DNA of 64,000 nt, from NCBI RefSeq assembly GCF_963678635.1, contig NC_087064.1, positions 31,155,932 to 31,219,931 on the forward strand, written 5' to 3'. Source of the stretch: Symsagittifera roscoffensis. Lineage: Eukaryota > Xenacoelomorpha > Acoela > Convolutidae. The notes under the pieces were generated by a model. It ran no database searches. It was not told the origin of the DNA and saw only the letters and a program-made list of their open reading frames with translations. Position numbers and translations under genes: made by a program. Every line of letters begins with the position of its first letter. Position 1 is the stretch's first letter. This document shows positions 31,611 to 41,338 of the stretch, in pieces.

Positions 31611-31984
31611 AGAGGTGTTTTCATTCTTGTGTATTTGTCTTTTATATGAACTTTACTATTTAAGAAATTTATAGTTGGTATATATTTAGTAATAAATGGT
31701 GTTCCGATGATATTGTGTTTTATATCAGTGATATGGAAGATTTGTTTAAATGGTTTGCTCATGAGTTTGTTTTGTTCCATTGTTCGAGTGGGAACAAGGA
31801 AGAGTTGTATTTTTCCATAGTTTGTTAAGATTGATCCTTGTGCGGTTGCTAGTCTACTTGTTGTTTTGAAGGGTATCAGTTGTGGGTACAGAATTTTGAT
31901 TTCTTTCCAAGTGGGAATGTTTATAATATTTGACTCTGCTCCAGAATCGATTAAAAAATCTATTTCAAGGTCTGGTGCTTGCAA
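31607..31984 (-). CDS. retropepsin-type aspartic protease
   Basis: 125 codons. FLIDSGAESNII carries the catalytic D-S-G at residues 13-15, and HNIIGTPFITKYIPTINF near the C-terminus is the hydrophobic-hydrophobic-Gly motif of retropepsins. The size fits. Only one catalytic Asp per chain, so it would work as a dimer to mature Gag-Pol. The frame is intact in both copies. Confidence 0.8.
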   Translation of the reverse strand: MQAPDLEIDFLIDSGAESNIINIPTWKEIKILYPQLIPFKTTSRLATAQGSILTNYGKIQLFLVPTRTMEQNKLMSKPFKQIFHITDIKHNIIGTPFITKYIPTINFLNSKVHIKDKYTRMKTPL

Positions 31985-32123
31985 TTTTTTTGATTTTGGA
32001 CTTTCTAAAAGAAGTGGGATTGTCCATGTTTTTTCTTTTTGTAAATGTGTTTCTTTAGGTATGTTTGATAAATATTATTTGTGTTTGAGTATTCTGTGGA
32101 TTTTTCTTCTGTTACTTCTTCTT

Positions 32124-32330
32124 TTACTTTTTGTATTTTTCCTTTGTTGTATTATTGGGTATAATATTTAAAAGAAATTTATCATGGTTTTGATATATGT
32201 GAGAATACATCGGTTGTTCATATATTATAGGCTCATAGTCTTTTTCAACGTTTATCATGTTAATTGAAATTGTAATTTCTGTATCACTTTCGCTATCTGC
32301 GAACTCGCCATTGATGTTGTTTAATTGCAA
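32124..32330 (-). CDS. acidic segment between Gag tail and protease
   Basis: 68 open codons, acidic at the start (GEFADSESDTEI), following a Pro-rich stretch. The left copy carries a TAA stop just upstream (32376-32378) where the right copy has GAA. It probably belongs to the end of Gag. Confidence 0.35.
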   Translation of the reverse strand: MQLNNINGEFADSESDTEITISINMINVEKDYEPIIYEQPMYSHIYQNHDKFLLNIIPNNTTKEKYKK

Positions 32331-32398
32331 TTCTGTGCTTTCGTTATTGTCAAAACCGGGGGGGTCTGGTTGAGTTTATTCAGTTGATTGTACTTGAT

Positions 32399-32986
32399 TT
32401 ATTTGTCTTTGATGTTTACGTGTATCACTGCTATAATTTTGTTGTGAATTTTGATAACGTGTGTTATTCCTATGTGGTGATTGAGAGAAGTTTCTTTGTT
32501 GTTATAGCTTGAACTTCTGTTCTGTGATTTATCACGTGATCTATTTTGATAATTTTTATATTTTGATCTGTTGTTTGAATAATCGCGTGATCGATTGTTT
32601 TGATATCTGGGGTTTCGATTGTTTGAATAGCTTCTATTCCGATCGTTAGAATAATTTCTATATCGATTGTATGAAGAGTTTCTAGATCTATTATTTGAAA
32701 AATTTCTATTCCTAGAATTTGAATGTGATCTGTCATTAAACGAAAATTTGGGTTGATTTGAATTTGATCTTGAATAGTTATTTTGATATTGACTATTTCG
32801 ACTATGTGATCAACTATACCTGTTTTGTGAGAAATTGTGCGAATTTCTTTGGTATGGTGATCGTCCTCTATAGTTTGTATTATAGGGTGATTGTTGTCTA
32901 GAGTAGTTGCAGTTATTTGGAAGTAGTTTTCCTGAACAATTATTACTATGAATGTTTTTGTTGGGCAAATTTTGATCATTTATCAT
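32399..32986 (-). pseudogene. RS/Asn-rich Gag tail (left copy, interrupted by TGA)
   Basis: Minus-strand frame rich in Arg-Ser-Asn-Tyr repeats (NRSRDYSNNRSKYKNYQNRS type), an RNA-binding style tail following the zinc knuckle. A TGA at 32810-32812 interrupts it. The right copy has CGA there and is open for 195 codons. The change is C to T at a CpG. Confidence 0.55.
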
Positions 32987-33057
32987 GTATTGATGAAAAG
33001 ATAAGTTGGGTTCTCTGTATTTTTGTGTTTATTTTGGTTATCTTGTTGTTTTTGTCT

Positions 33058-33099
33058 GCATTCAGCAATGCTGTGTCGTCATCGGCGACAATAATTACA
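33058..33099 (-). pseudogene. Gag zinc knuckle (CCHC) with internal TGA
   Basis: The minus strand encodes Cys-x2-Cys-x4-His-x4-Cys, the exact nucleocapsid zinc-knuckle spacing, but the third of the four residues between the second Cys and the His is a TGA stop (33079-33081) flanked by Arg codons. It is present in both copies. In other elements the knuckle binds genomic RNA for packaging. Confidence 0.7.
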
Positions 33100-33365
33100 C
33101 CATTTTTTGAATGATGATTTGCCTTTAAAATTTGGGTTTTTTCCTCGTAGATGTTCAAAATTTCGGTGATTTTTTCGGATGAATCAGTATCAGAGTCGTT
33201 GATATTGTTTATGTGTGAAGTAGTGATTTGGATGTTGTTGACATATTGTAGCTTTAAGTGTTCTGTTTCTGATAGTTTCATTGTGATTTCTGCTTGTTCT
33301 AGTTAATCTACTAGTTTCCTAAAATCTAAACCTGGTTCTCGGATTGAGGAAGGATGTGACGATCT

Positions 33366-33894
33366 TCATGATTGCCTTTTTCGCAATTGAGGTGTTAGAG
33401 TCATCATTAGGATTTCTCTCATCTTTGTAATTTCATAATCATGAATATTAAGTGAATATGCTTTTCGGACTAGTGTTTCTATTCTTACTGCAAGTTGTTT
33501 CATTGGGTAGTCTACGAATTCCCTTGCATAAAACTCTTTGATGTTGTTTGTTTCTTTCTGAGTCAAACATTTTTGAGAATTCTTGTGTGAATCTTTTCCA
33601 ATCTGACTTTATTTCTATAGGTAAAACTGAAAACCATTTTTGAGCTGCGCCGTCAAGGGTAGATTGGATTAGAGCTGTGCGTCAATGTAAACAATTTTGA
33701 TGAAGTGGTGTGTTTACTGGTTCAGGTCCTTTATTTAAAATTAAATTTGCTGTGACTGCGTTTAGATAATCTTCTACAGAGTATTCAGGATCTGTGCCTG
33801 TGAATACCATTAGTGGTTTATTTGATGTTATTGATGATCCACCCATTAGGTATGGATTCATACTCATTTTTAGGGATTCTGCGGTATGTGGCAT
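33366..33894 (-). pseudogene. Gag capsid-like region, broken
   Basis: The first frame, 33894-33682, has PLMVFTGTDPEYSVEDYLNA, the usual start of the retrotransposon Gag core. A TGA follows, then, in the same frame, an Ala/Trp-containing stretch typical of the core (LDGAAQKWFS), then a shift into 33566-33366 (EFYAREFVDYPMKQLAVRIE). The pattern is that of the Ty3 capsid, which forms the particle shell. It is disrupted by at least one stop and one shift in both copies. Confidence 0.65.
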
Positions 33895-33942
33895 TAGAGT
33901 GAACTTTGTTAGTTGGCTTTTTGTTATTTCGTGTTGTTGTAT

Positions 33943-34422
33943 TTAACATGGTAGTGGGATTTCATTTTTCATCTGGGTTGGTCGGTATGAGTTTGTATTA
34001 GCCGGATTTTGTTGTTGAAAAACATGGTTGTAAGGCGTTGGGTTAGTTCTAGTTTGTCCTATTTGTTCATTTCGTGTATATGTTTCGAAAATATCTGGTT
34101 GATCAATACTATAACAACGAGGTCTTGCATTTGAGGAAAATCGTTGATGATTCTGATTATTGTATTCTTCATCGTCTGATGGAAAATAATTATGTGTGTA
34201 ATGATGAGGTTGATTTCTAGTATGGTATTTATTTGCATTGTTTTTCCGTTGTTGGAAAAATGGGTAGTTTCCGTCTTGTTCTTGCGAGGATCGTGGTTGA
34301 TCTAGAAAATTTACTGAGTTTAAGATTGGTTGTGGTACATTTTGACTGTGTAAATATTTGAGTATTTGTCTTTGTTTTTGTCGTTTTTCGTCCGTTGACA
34401 TCGTTGTAATTGTGTTCTGCAA
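33943..34422 (-). CDS. Gln/Asn-rich Gag N-terminal segment
   Basis: 159 codons, highly polar, rich in Gln, Asn, Pro and His, with an acidic patch (FPSDDEEYNNQNHQ). It directly precedes the capsid region and ends at a TAA 48 bp before it. Low-complexity Gag N-termini are common. An overlapping frame at 34501-34229 is treated as a shadow. Confidence 0.4.
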   Translation of the reverse strand: MQNTITTMSTDEKRQKQRQILKYLHSQNVPQPILNSVNFLDQPRSSQEQDGNYPFFQQRKNNANKYHTRNQPHHYTHNYFPSDDEEYNNQNHQRFSSNARPRCYSIDQPDIFETYTRNEQIGQTRTNPTPYNHVFQQQNPANTNSYRPTQMKNEIPLPC

Positions 34423-35239
34423 AATTATTTCTGTGTTGTCTGTATGATGGTTTTGTTACGGGTCGAAATGTTTGGTAATCCATCTGAATATTTTTGTGCA
34501 ACAGAGGGTTTTACTGTGAATTGTATGATTGTTTGTTCTGATGTTGGACTTTTCAGTTTTGGAGTTGTAAAATTTGGTTGAATAGGTGAGATACTTCGTT
34601 GTGCTTCTTTGTTGTTTTTGTTTCAACAATTTCTTCGTTTACAAAATGTGATGGGGTTTGTACATCTTGTTGTGTAAGATTTCTTGTTCCGTTTAGATTA
34701 TCATTATTTATGAATGTGGAATTTAAACTATTATTTCCTGTTCTTTCAGGTAAGAATGAATTGTAGTTTAAAGGTGTTGCGTCAACTGTAAAGGGGTATA
34801 CTCTAACATAATCTTTATTAATAAAAATAGTGCTAATTGCTTGACTTGATATATCTGTTGGTATATTGATAAATAATTTTTAAGACCATTCAGGGTCCCA
34901 TACATAGTCTGATTGTTCTGCTAGTACAGTTTCAACATCTGTACTTTGTGGTCGAAAATTTTTTCTTGCTTGTTCGATAAGATCAATATTGTGACCAAAA
35001 TAATCGATTATGAACCATGCTAAGATTTTTTGTAAATCGTATTTAACGCTTTGTGTTATTTGATCATTTGTTAGGTTTTCTCGAATTGCATTTAAAGTTT
35101 TGAAAATATGTGTATTTCCTGTCTTACAACTGTTTGTCGAGATGTTTGAGTAGGTGAATCGCTTTGGAGTTCATCCCATTCTAATATAGATATATAGCTA
35201 TAGATAAGTGAGAATACGTCGTTTGTAAATATCGAGTTT
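34423..35239 (-). pseudogene. decayed coding stretch upstream of Gag
   Basis: Long open pieces in shifting frames continue the 113-codon ORF with coding-like sequence (for example an EWDELQSDS stretch near 35.17 kb and a WDPEWS stretch near 34.9 kb). This suggests that the upstream ORF and Gag were once a larger gene or two adjacent genes. Confidence 0.35.
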
Positions 35240-35581
35240 TTATTGTATGTTTTTGATGTATTGTGTAAAAACTTTTGAGAATTCTATTTCTACATCGTCA
35301 GCTTCAATGAGATATCTGTTATGAGATGCATTTCGTGGTATGATTTCTATTGTATAGATTCCAAAGTGTGATGTGAGACTACATATACCTTTGATATAGG
35401 GATCGAGAAGTTGTCTTCTTATTTTTACATCTGGAAATTCTTTTGTGCATGGACTTTGTCCTTTTTCAAATAAGTTTGCAATTAAATTTTTACAAAATTC
35501 TATTTGTCCGCGAGGTTCAGATAGTGGTGATATTGAAAATGGAAGTACTGAGTTTTCTAAGTTATCTTCATTTTGGATCAT
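35240..35581 (-). CDS. unrecognised ORF upstream of gag (113 residues)
   Basis: 113 codons with mixed hydrophobic and charged composition (RGQIEFCKNLIANLFEKGQS, then SHFGIYTIEIIPRNASHNRY). It looks like a folded protein, and coding-like sequence continues past its stop. No family is recognised. It sits where a matrix-like or additional 5' protein would be. Confidence 0.4.
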   Translation of the reverse strand: MIQNEDNLENSVLPFSISPLSEPRGQIEFCKNLIANLFEKGQSPCTKEFPDVKIRRQLLDPYIKGICSLTSHFGIYTIEIIPRNASHNRYLIEADDVEIEFSKVFTQYIKNIQ

Positions 35582-35599
35582 TTCTGTATTGTATTACTG

Positions 35600-36022
35600 T
35601 TAATGTGTAGTTTTCAATTGTCTTATTGGTTGATTCCAATTGTACAAACGTATTGGTTTGTTTGTGTAGCAATTTTCTATTTTCCGTTTGCCTTTTACTG
35701 ATGATTGTGATTTAGTTTCTGAATCTGTGAAATATAATTGATCGCCTATTTGGTGATTTTTGTTTATTGAGTCTTTTAAATTATGAAGTTCGTGTATTGC
35801 GGTTGTTTCTGATTCTGAGACTGCGTTTCTTCGTTTTGGGAATATTTTCCTAATAATTTGTTTTTGTTTGTTGATGATCTTTTTTCTTAGTGTTTGTCTT
35901 TTTGTTCGTATATATCCTACTGATTGTCTGTGTGGTGTGATTACGAGGTCGTATTTCTCGTTGTTGATTAAACAATTGTGTATTATGATTGTTTGTTTGT
36001 TTCCTAAATTGTCTCTTGACAT
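35600..36022 (-). CDS. unrecognised basic ORF at 5' end of element (140 residues)
   Basis: 140 codons from ATG 36022, with about 16 further open codons upstream of it. The middle is very basic (RTKRQTLRKKIINKQKQIIR, FPKRRN), which could be a nuclear-localisation or nucleic-acid-binding segment. The N-terminal part (TIIIHNCLINNEKYDLVITP) is hydrophobic and beta-like. It is separated from the next ORF by 18 bp. Not recognised. Confidence 0.4.
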   Translation of the reverse strand: MSRDNLGNKQTIIIHNCLINNEKYDLVITPHRQSVGYIRTKRQTLRKKIINKQKQIIRKIFPKRRNAVSESETTAIHELHNLKDSINKNHQIGDQLYFTDSETKSQSSVKGKRKIENCYTNKPIRLYNWNQPIRQLKTTH

Positions 36023-36049
36023 AAGGTTTAGGATGATGGATGCACAATC

Positions 36050-36979
36050 TGGATTAATGATTCTAATGCCTTAATTTGTTAGTTCTTAATATTTTTTGTG
36101 GTTAGCTTAACTTAGTTCGTTTATTTGGGTTGGGGAGAAAGCGTATATCGATTCCGAAGAATGATTCTTACTTTCTGGTGGCTAATTCTTAGCTAAGATT
36201 TGACCTACTTAATCTTACTTAGGGGTTATGATTTTTGATCAAGGGTTGGAGATTAGTAAATCGATCCACAAGGTTCAGGTATAATAAAAACGCAAGTAGT
36301 TCGTTAGATACTATTTTATGACTTACTAAGTGTTTTAGCCTGGGTCATCTATGAGGAGTGGGATCAAGTGAAGGATGAGTAACCGAAGTTCTTCACTGTT
36401 CAGCTTAATTAAAATGGTTAGTTTTTCAAAAAGTTTTGGTTAATTCTGGGTCTTTTGATAAAGGTTGGGTAGTGAATCGACGTTTGAGGTCGTTAGACAC
36501 TAAGTAAAAGGGGAGGGGCAGAACAAAATTGTTCTATTTGATCCAAGGATAGGCCTTGATGATCAGAGATTTAATTATTTAGAAATTTAAGATTTAATTT
36601 AATTTAAAGATCCAAGGGAAGCCTTGATGATCCGGTATTTAAATGAAATTAATTTAAGTGAAAGTAAGGATAAGCCTTGATAGTTTAAACTTAGAGCGTT
36701 AAGGTTAAGTGTTAGTTTTGGTGATTGTTAATTTTTGAAATTCGCTGTTATGTTTCAGGTGATAAAGCTGGGATGATATGATGAATTATAATACTAACAA
36801 TTTTTGATTTATACTAACTAATTTTTGTATTTTTATTTAATAAATTTTTTTTCAAGATGTTATTCAATTTACAGCTGATTTAAGGAAAACGACAAGTGTT
36901 GTTTTTATCAGTAGTTATTCTACAATTAGTAGGTTTAGCGCCATGAAAGGTTATTTGAAAGTTTTTCTCATTTCAAATA
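36050..36979 (-). other. 5' internal leader, no gene seen
   Basis: About 0.9 kb without a convincing frame. It holds short direct repeats of a CAAGG...GCCTTGATGATC type (36542-36680, three diverged occurrences), which may be structural or packaging sequences. That function is inferred only. Confidence 0.35.
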
Positions 36980-37186
36980 TTATGTCAGTAAAGGAAAATT
37001 TAAATTTACTGCTGGTAGTATTCTAAATACAAAAGTTTGATCTCGTTTTTGTCGTACTATCATGAAATCAATTGGTAGATTTCTTCCTAGTCGTATGTCG
37101 TTTCTTGTTCGACGTCTTCTTCCAATACCGGGTAGTTCTCGTATTGTTCGGAATTTTGGATCTGATCTATTGAGGCGTAGAGACAT
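36980..37186 (-). CDS. Arg-rich small ORF next to the 5' LTR
   Basis: 68 codons from ATG 37186, open upstream for roughly 20 more. The protein is strongly basic with an RRRRTR block inside a GIGRRRRTRNDIRLGRNLP stretch. It is the first ORF downstream of the 5' LTR, so it would be the first translated from full-length RNA. Arg-rich blocks of this kind bind RNA or direct nuclear import in some viral proteins. The function here is unknown. Confidence 0.4.
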   Translation of the reverse strand: MSLRLNRSDPKFRTIRELPGIGRRRRTRNDIRLGRNLPIDFMIVRQKRDQTFVFRILPAVNLNFPLLT

Positions 37187-37305
37187 ATCTACTAAGTTTT
37201 TGTCACATAAAATTTTTATGAAATGTTGTATTTGTCTAATTCTAATCTAATTTTGTCTAATACTAGGTTAGTTAAGGTCTGTTCGAGACTTTTGGTCGCA
37301 CTAGA

Positions 37306-37672
37306 TGAGTTATGTATAGTTTACTTTACTCATAGAGTAATTTCAGATAAGTACACCGTCTGCTCGTCACGCTATCTTATTTTCGGCCGGATAGATTCGT
37401 GCCTAATACCGATCTTAATCTTACTCTTATATCTCCTAGTCTCAATAGATCTAGTGTACACCGGTTAGCGCGAGTTAGTTCCAGAATGAGAACAACTGTA
37501 TTCTAAGTTTAATTCAAATTGCTCTGGTGTTGAAACTACAAGTAGTTTTAACACTTAACAAATAAATAGGTTGTTAGTTTTATGGAATATGATTGGCTAG
37601 TATTTAATATTTTATAGAGATAAAATATCATAATATTAACCAATTATAAATACTAGTTTAGATCTGATTCCA
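37306..37672 (-). repeat. 5' LTR of the giant Ty3-type element
   Basis: 367 bp. On + it starts TGAGTTATG and ends GATTCCA. It is followed by TTCT, matching the four bases before the 3' LTR. A TATAAAAT lies on the minus strand at 37609-37616 as a possible promoter core. The inverted repeat at 37527-37554 has one mismatch compared with the perfect form in the 3' LTR. Confidence 0.9.
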
Positions 37673-37689
37673 TTCTCAGCGGTTTTTGA

Positions 37690-38215
37690 CTCTTGCGATT
37701 AGCAAGCGCTATCAAATCGGAATATAGATTTTTTAGGGTTAACAACTTGCTTACAAAAATCAGTTTAATCATTTAGGCTGCTGATCCGCACAATATATGC
37801 TACTTATTCATCCGCTACTTTTCACCTTGCTTGCATTTACTATACTGCACTCACGGATTGTGTGCGGCCAGTATATTCAATTTTCTCTAATCAGACTTTT
37901 CGCCTCAAACTTTGTTGACTTTCAGCTTATTGCGTGTCGCCTTCGTTTCGTCGGCTTATTTACCTTATTTTTTTCGGAAAAGTAATATCATCCAGATTCC
38001 TTCTCACTTGACCTAAAAGCTTGTTGCATTGCTTATTTAATATTCAAATGTTTTGCTTGGCATGTTTGCCTAGAATGAACTTTCATCGAGACTTTCAAAA
38101 ATTTCCGTAGACTGGTTTTTTTTTAAAAATTTTCCATTTTTCCGACTTAATTTTTTTTATTTTTGTGTTGTATAGCAAGTGATGCGAAGCTCCGCTTAGC
38201 CTCTGTGTAATAATA
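37690..38215 (+). mobile_element. short hairpin-ended non-autonomous element (family H)
   Basis: The left end has TTGC-GATTA-GCAA in a CTCTTGCGATTAGCAAGCG context. The first ~75 bp are alignable with 50817-50890 (shared TAACTT/AACTTG, ACAAAA.TCAG). The right end, GCGAAGCTCCGCTTAGC then CTCTGTGTAATAA, matches 52338-52368. The interior is unrelated to the longer copy, as in internally deleted or captured non-autonomous elements. It carries no ORF of note. Confidence 0.5.
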
Positions 38216-38737
38216 ATTTATTTCAATAAGCAATTTTCTCAGATATATTTTTGATACGCTATGCAAATAACTTCGCTAGTAATATGATAAGTTTGTTTCT
38301 TAAAAATTTTGATTTTCTATTTAAGCAAACGAAGATTTAAATGTAACACTCCATTTTAATAGTTCTCAAATTACGAAGTTGTAAAACCTGGAGGTCTTTG
38401 AATTATAGTTAGAGGTTGGCTTAAGGGTAGTTATTTGTCGGCTAATGAAGTTGTGCTAAAATGAGGTGATGATTCGAGAAAGCTTCTAATTGGCTGAATT
38501 TGAACTAGTTTGTTCAAATGCTTTTCAGCATGACTTTTGAGAAAAATGTTCGGTTCATGAAAATATTTTCAAGAGGTGAAAATGTGAATGAATTTAAAGT
38601 GGTTTTTGAAATTCAACTTTCTTTAATATTTAAGATTGTGGGATGAATGTTTTGTAATCTTTTCGTGGCTGATATCGAAGTCGTGATGATTGTCTATGTG
38701 GAGATGGTTCTTTTTAATCTTGTGGTAATTTTTTTTT

Positions 38738-39984
38738 CTAATTTTGATTTTTTTCAGGTTTATCTGCGTTTTTTGATATTTGTTTGGAAAGTTCTTTTTC
38801 TTTTTTATCTAATTGTTTTTGTATGACTTGTGTACCAGTTTTTTGATTTTGATTTTGTTCTGAACTGTTTGGAATGACTTTAAGTCCTGTTAAAGAGTAT
38901 AATTGAGTAAGTTCTCGGAGTGCGTATTCTTTTGGGTAGTAAGGTAAAAAATTGCTTCGATGTTGAACGATATCTTTTTTGTTCAAGTTTGTAAGTTTGT
39001 ATGTTACATCCGTGGGTTTATCAATTATTTGATACGGTCTTTTTCGGAGTGGTTGTAATTCTTTAGAGATTCCTTTTTGCGTTGTAAAGTTTGGAATTAA
39101 AACATATGTTCCGATTTTTAAATTTGTAGCTGGGGTAAATCGAGAATTTATTTGGGAATTTATGTTTTGTCTTTGTAACAGTTTTTTGTTACTTTTTGGT
39201 TAGTTTCATTGTTTTTAATCTCTGTTTAAAATCCATTCGGTGTATGTTCCGGAAGCTAATTTTAAGATTTGTGGATGATGAAAATGATCTTCATCATGTG
39301 CGTGTAGTGGTAAATTGTAACATATTGACTCTTTAGTTGGTTTGCAATAGCCTTGTGCATTTTTTGAGGAATTTGCTGTGAACATTATTGGTTTCCGTGG
39401 TTTCTGGTTGAAAATCATTTCATAGGGTGATAGACCTAGGGTTGCTATGATTTGTGAGTTATAAGATAGTGGGAATAATTTTACATCTGTTGACCATTCA
39501 GTATAACGTGTGTCATTTCCGTTAATAAGATTATAAGATATTCTTGTACTGAACGGTTCATGCCTTCAACTAAACCATTAGTCCAGGTTGCATGAGATGT
39601 ACGTGGTTTGTGTTTATAATTTTATAAGTGGCAAAGTGTAATGATTTCGTTATTTATAAATTCAGTGCCATTGTCTGTAACAAGGATTTCGGGTGAACCA
39701 AATTTTGCTATCCAATGTTCGTAAAGTGTTGTATACGCATAGTAAGCATTACAATGAGGTACTGGGTTTAGTGCTACGTAGTGTGTGAATGCGTCTACTA
39801 TTACCATTATATATGAGTTTCCTTCTGAGGATGGTAATATTGGTCCTTTAGTATCGAAAGAGATTCTGTGATTAAAAAATAAACGTTGTGCTTTAAAATC
39901 TTGTTTTCTGCAATTTGTTTTTGATTTGGGTATGGTTTGTTTAATTGACATGTTATGCAATCGTTGCATAATACTTTTATCCAA
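38738..39984 (-). pseudogene. integrase, right copy, frames broken as in left copy
   Basis: Open pieces at 39984-39622 (core with FDTKGPI and LVTDNGTEF), 39418-39215 (distal) and 38986-38738 (GPY/F-like tail). They share the frameshifts of the left copy, so the damage predates the duplication. One residue differs in the tail (Leu in YSLTGL). Confidence 0.7.
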
Positions 39985-40565
39985 ATCGGTGCATTTGGGA
40001 AATAGAAATTTTGTTATGTTTTTTCTGCTCCTGAGTGTCCTTTAGTGTGTCAGGAGTGCGAGGTATGAAAAGCTTATAAGCATCATACTTAATGGTAAGC
40101 AGGGTACTTTTATATCAGGTGTTCGGTATTCTAGGATATCCGTGTTTTCATTGATTGAGCTGTCGTTAAATTTTCTGAAGTATCGAAGAAGTGTTTCGTT
40201 TCCTAGTATGGTTGTATCGGCTCTCAGTGGTTTGGTTTTATATTTTTTGCCAAGATTTTATTTGTCTAATGACTGGGTCAAGGTTTTGATGTTTTTGTAA
40301 TAATTGTAGTGTAACTTCTTCTGTTATTGGTAGAAAAATGTTTTCAATTTCCAATTTTGATAGAGGTATTGTATCTAGTGGGTCATGAAGGTTAAAAACA
40401 TGGTTAATTTTATATTTTGAATCAATATTTGGTGGGCCTGATAAATTTACATTCTCAGTTAGATTTTCTTTTTCTATTAAAGGGAATAAATCTTTTTTAT
40501 ATGGTTTTTGTTAGAGTGGTTTTTGTTGTGTATTATTTTTTATCCATGAAGAGTATGGTATCGGT

Positions 40566-41156
40566 TTAAATGTAGATGTTCTTAGTAAATCTACTTCGTA
40601 GTGATTGTTTTTGGCAATATAGATATAGTGGAAAATGTTGTAGCTTATTCATTTGTGATTGTTCTACATCCGTTTTTACTGCATATTTGCATTGTAATCT
40701 TGGGGATCTTTCGTCTTTTGCAAGGAAAAATTTTATATTTTGTGGTATTTCAAATGTTGTTTTTCGTGTCATTAATTCAGGTGGTGTCTTTCTACTGAGA
40801 GTGTCAGGTAGTGCAAGGTTTTTTCCTGCTGTCCAAACTATATGTAAGTTTGGAAATTTCATTAAAATAAGCTGAAATCTGTAAACTCTATGGTTTGGGT
40901 TTGATTTCTGTGTAAAGAGAAAAATTATTGGTTTATGATCTGTAAGTGAATATGTTGGATGTTTTGATCCAAGTATTAAAAATTCATATTCTGTAATCGT
41001 ATATATTATTGCTGTGCATTCTCTCTTAAGGGCAGAGAGTCTAAGTTCAGCTTGTGTAAATAGTCTAGAATTTGCTGAAATGAGATTCATTTCATTTGTT
41101 CCATATTGAGATTGTAATAATGCTGCGCCGATGCCAAAATTGGAGGCGTCGAACAT
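40566..41156 (-). CDS. RNase H domain, right copy
   Basis: Same 196-codon frame as 29988-29398, with all three acidic positions present. Confidence 0.8.
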   Translation of the reverse strand: MFDASNFGIGAALLQSQYGTNEMNLISANSRLFTQAELRLSALKRECTAIIYTITEYEFLILGSKHPTYSLTDHKPIIFLFTQKSNPNHRVYRFQLILMKFPNLHIVWTAGKNLALPDTLSRKTPPELMTRKTTFEIPQNIKFFLAKDERSPRLQCKYAVKTDVEQSQMNKLQHFPLYLYCQKQSLRSRFTKNIYI

Positions 41157-41338
41157 AGCATAAAATGGTTGATCGAGGTATGAAATTAGTGTTTGATAAT
41201 TGTTTGGCGAGAAGAGTTTTTATCTCTTCGAATCGCTTTTGATGTTCTGTTGTCCATTTGAATAATTTTGTTGTCTAAGTATGTTGTAAAAGGGTCTTAG
41301 GTATAGATGCATTTTGTATACGTGATTACTTAAGAAGT

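Larger units (their letters stand above)
19183..37672 (-). mobile_element. giant Ty3-type LTR retrotransposon with env-like and extra ORFs, decayed
   Basis: The ends are two LTRs in the same orientation (TG...CA) flanked by TTCT on both sides (19179-19182 and 37673-37676), a 4-bp target duplication. The total is 18,490 bp, far above the 5-8 kb usual for Ty3 elements. Minus-strand order: 5' LTR, Arg-rich ORF, two unrecognised ORFs, gag with capsid and zinc knuckle, RS-rich region, protease, RT, RNase H, integrase with a GPY/F-like tail. These are followed by membrane, Pro-rich, Env-like and unrecognised ORFs and the 3' LTR. RNase H before integrase is the Ty3 order. Frameshifts and stops break gag, RT, integrase and env, so this copy cannot move by itself. 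The LTRs differ at roughly 5% of positions, so the insertion is not new. No convincing primer-binding site follows the 5' LTR. Confidence 0.88.
27218..38385. repeat. tandem duplication, left copy (11,168 bp)
   Basis: This segment is followed immediately by a near-identical copy at 38386-49554. It begins inside the LTR element, just 3' of integrase, covers gag-pol, the leader and the 5' LTR, and ends 713 bp beyond the LTR in flanking DNA. Differences from the right copy number about ten. Two create gag stops present only here (TGA at 32810-32812 and TAA at 32376-32378). Confidence 0.93.

Noticed and set aside
31866-32171. Plus-strand hydrophobic frame opposite the protease
   Set aside because: It is an antisense shadow: A-rich coding on one strand gives Phe/Leu-rich frames on the other. 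The minus strand has the clear protease motifs.
32470-32979. 169-residue Ile/Thr-rich frame overlapping the RS-rich Gag tail (also 43638-44147)
   Set aside because: It is the +1 shadow of a repetitive Arg/Ser/Asn-coding stretch. Repeats in one frame produce repeats in the other. The RS frame follows the zinc knuckle and fits Gag better.
33682-33894. Reassigned genetic code (TGA read as an amino acid), suggested by in-frame TGA in gag
   Set aside because: The long intact genes (LINE ORF1 and ORF2, protein 4.1) have no in-frame TGA. The LTR element also has TAA stops and frameshifts, so ordinary decay explains it.
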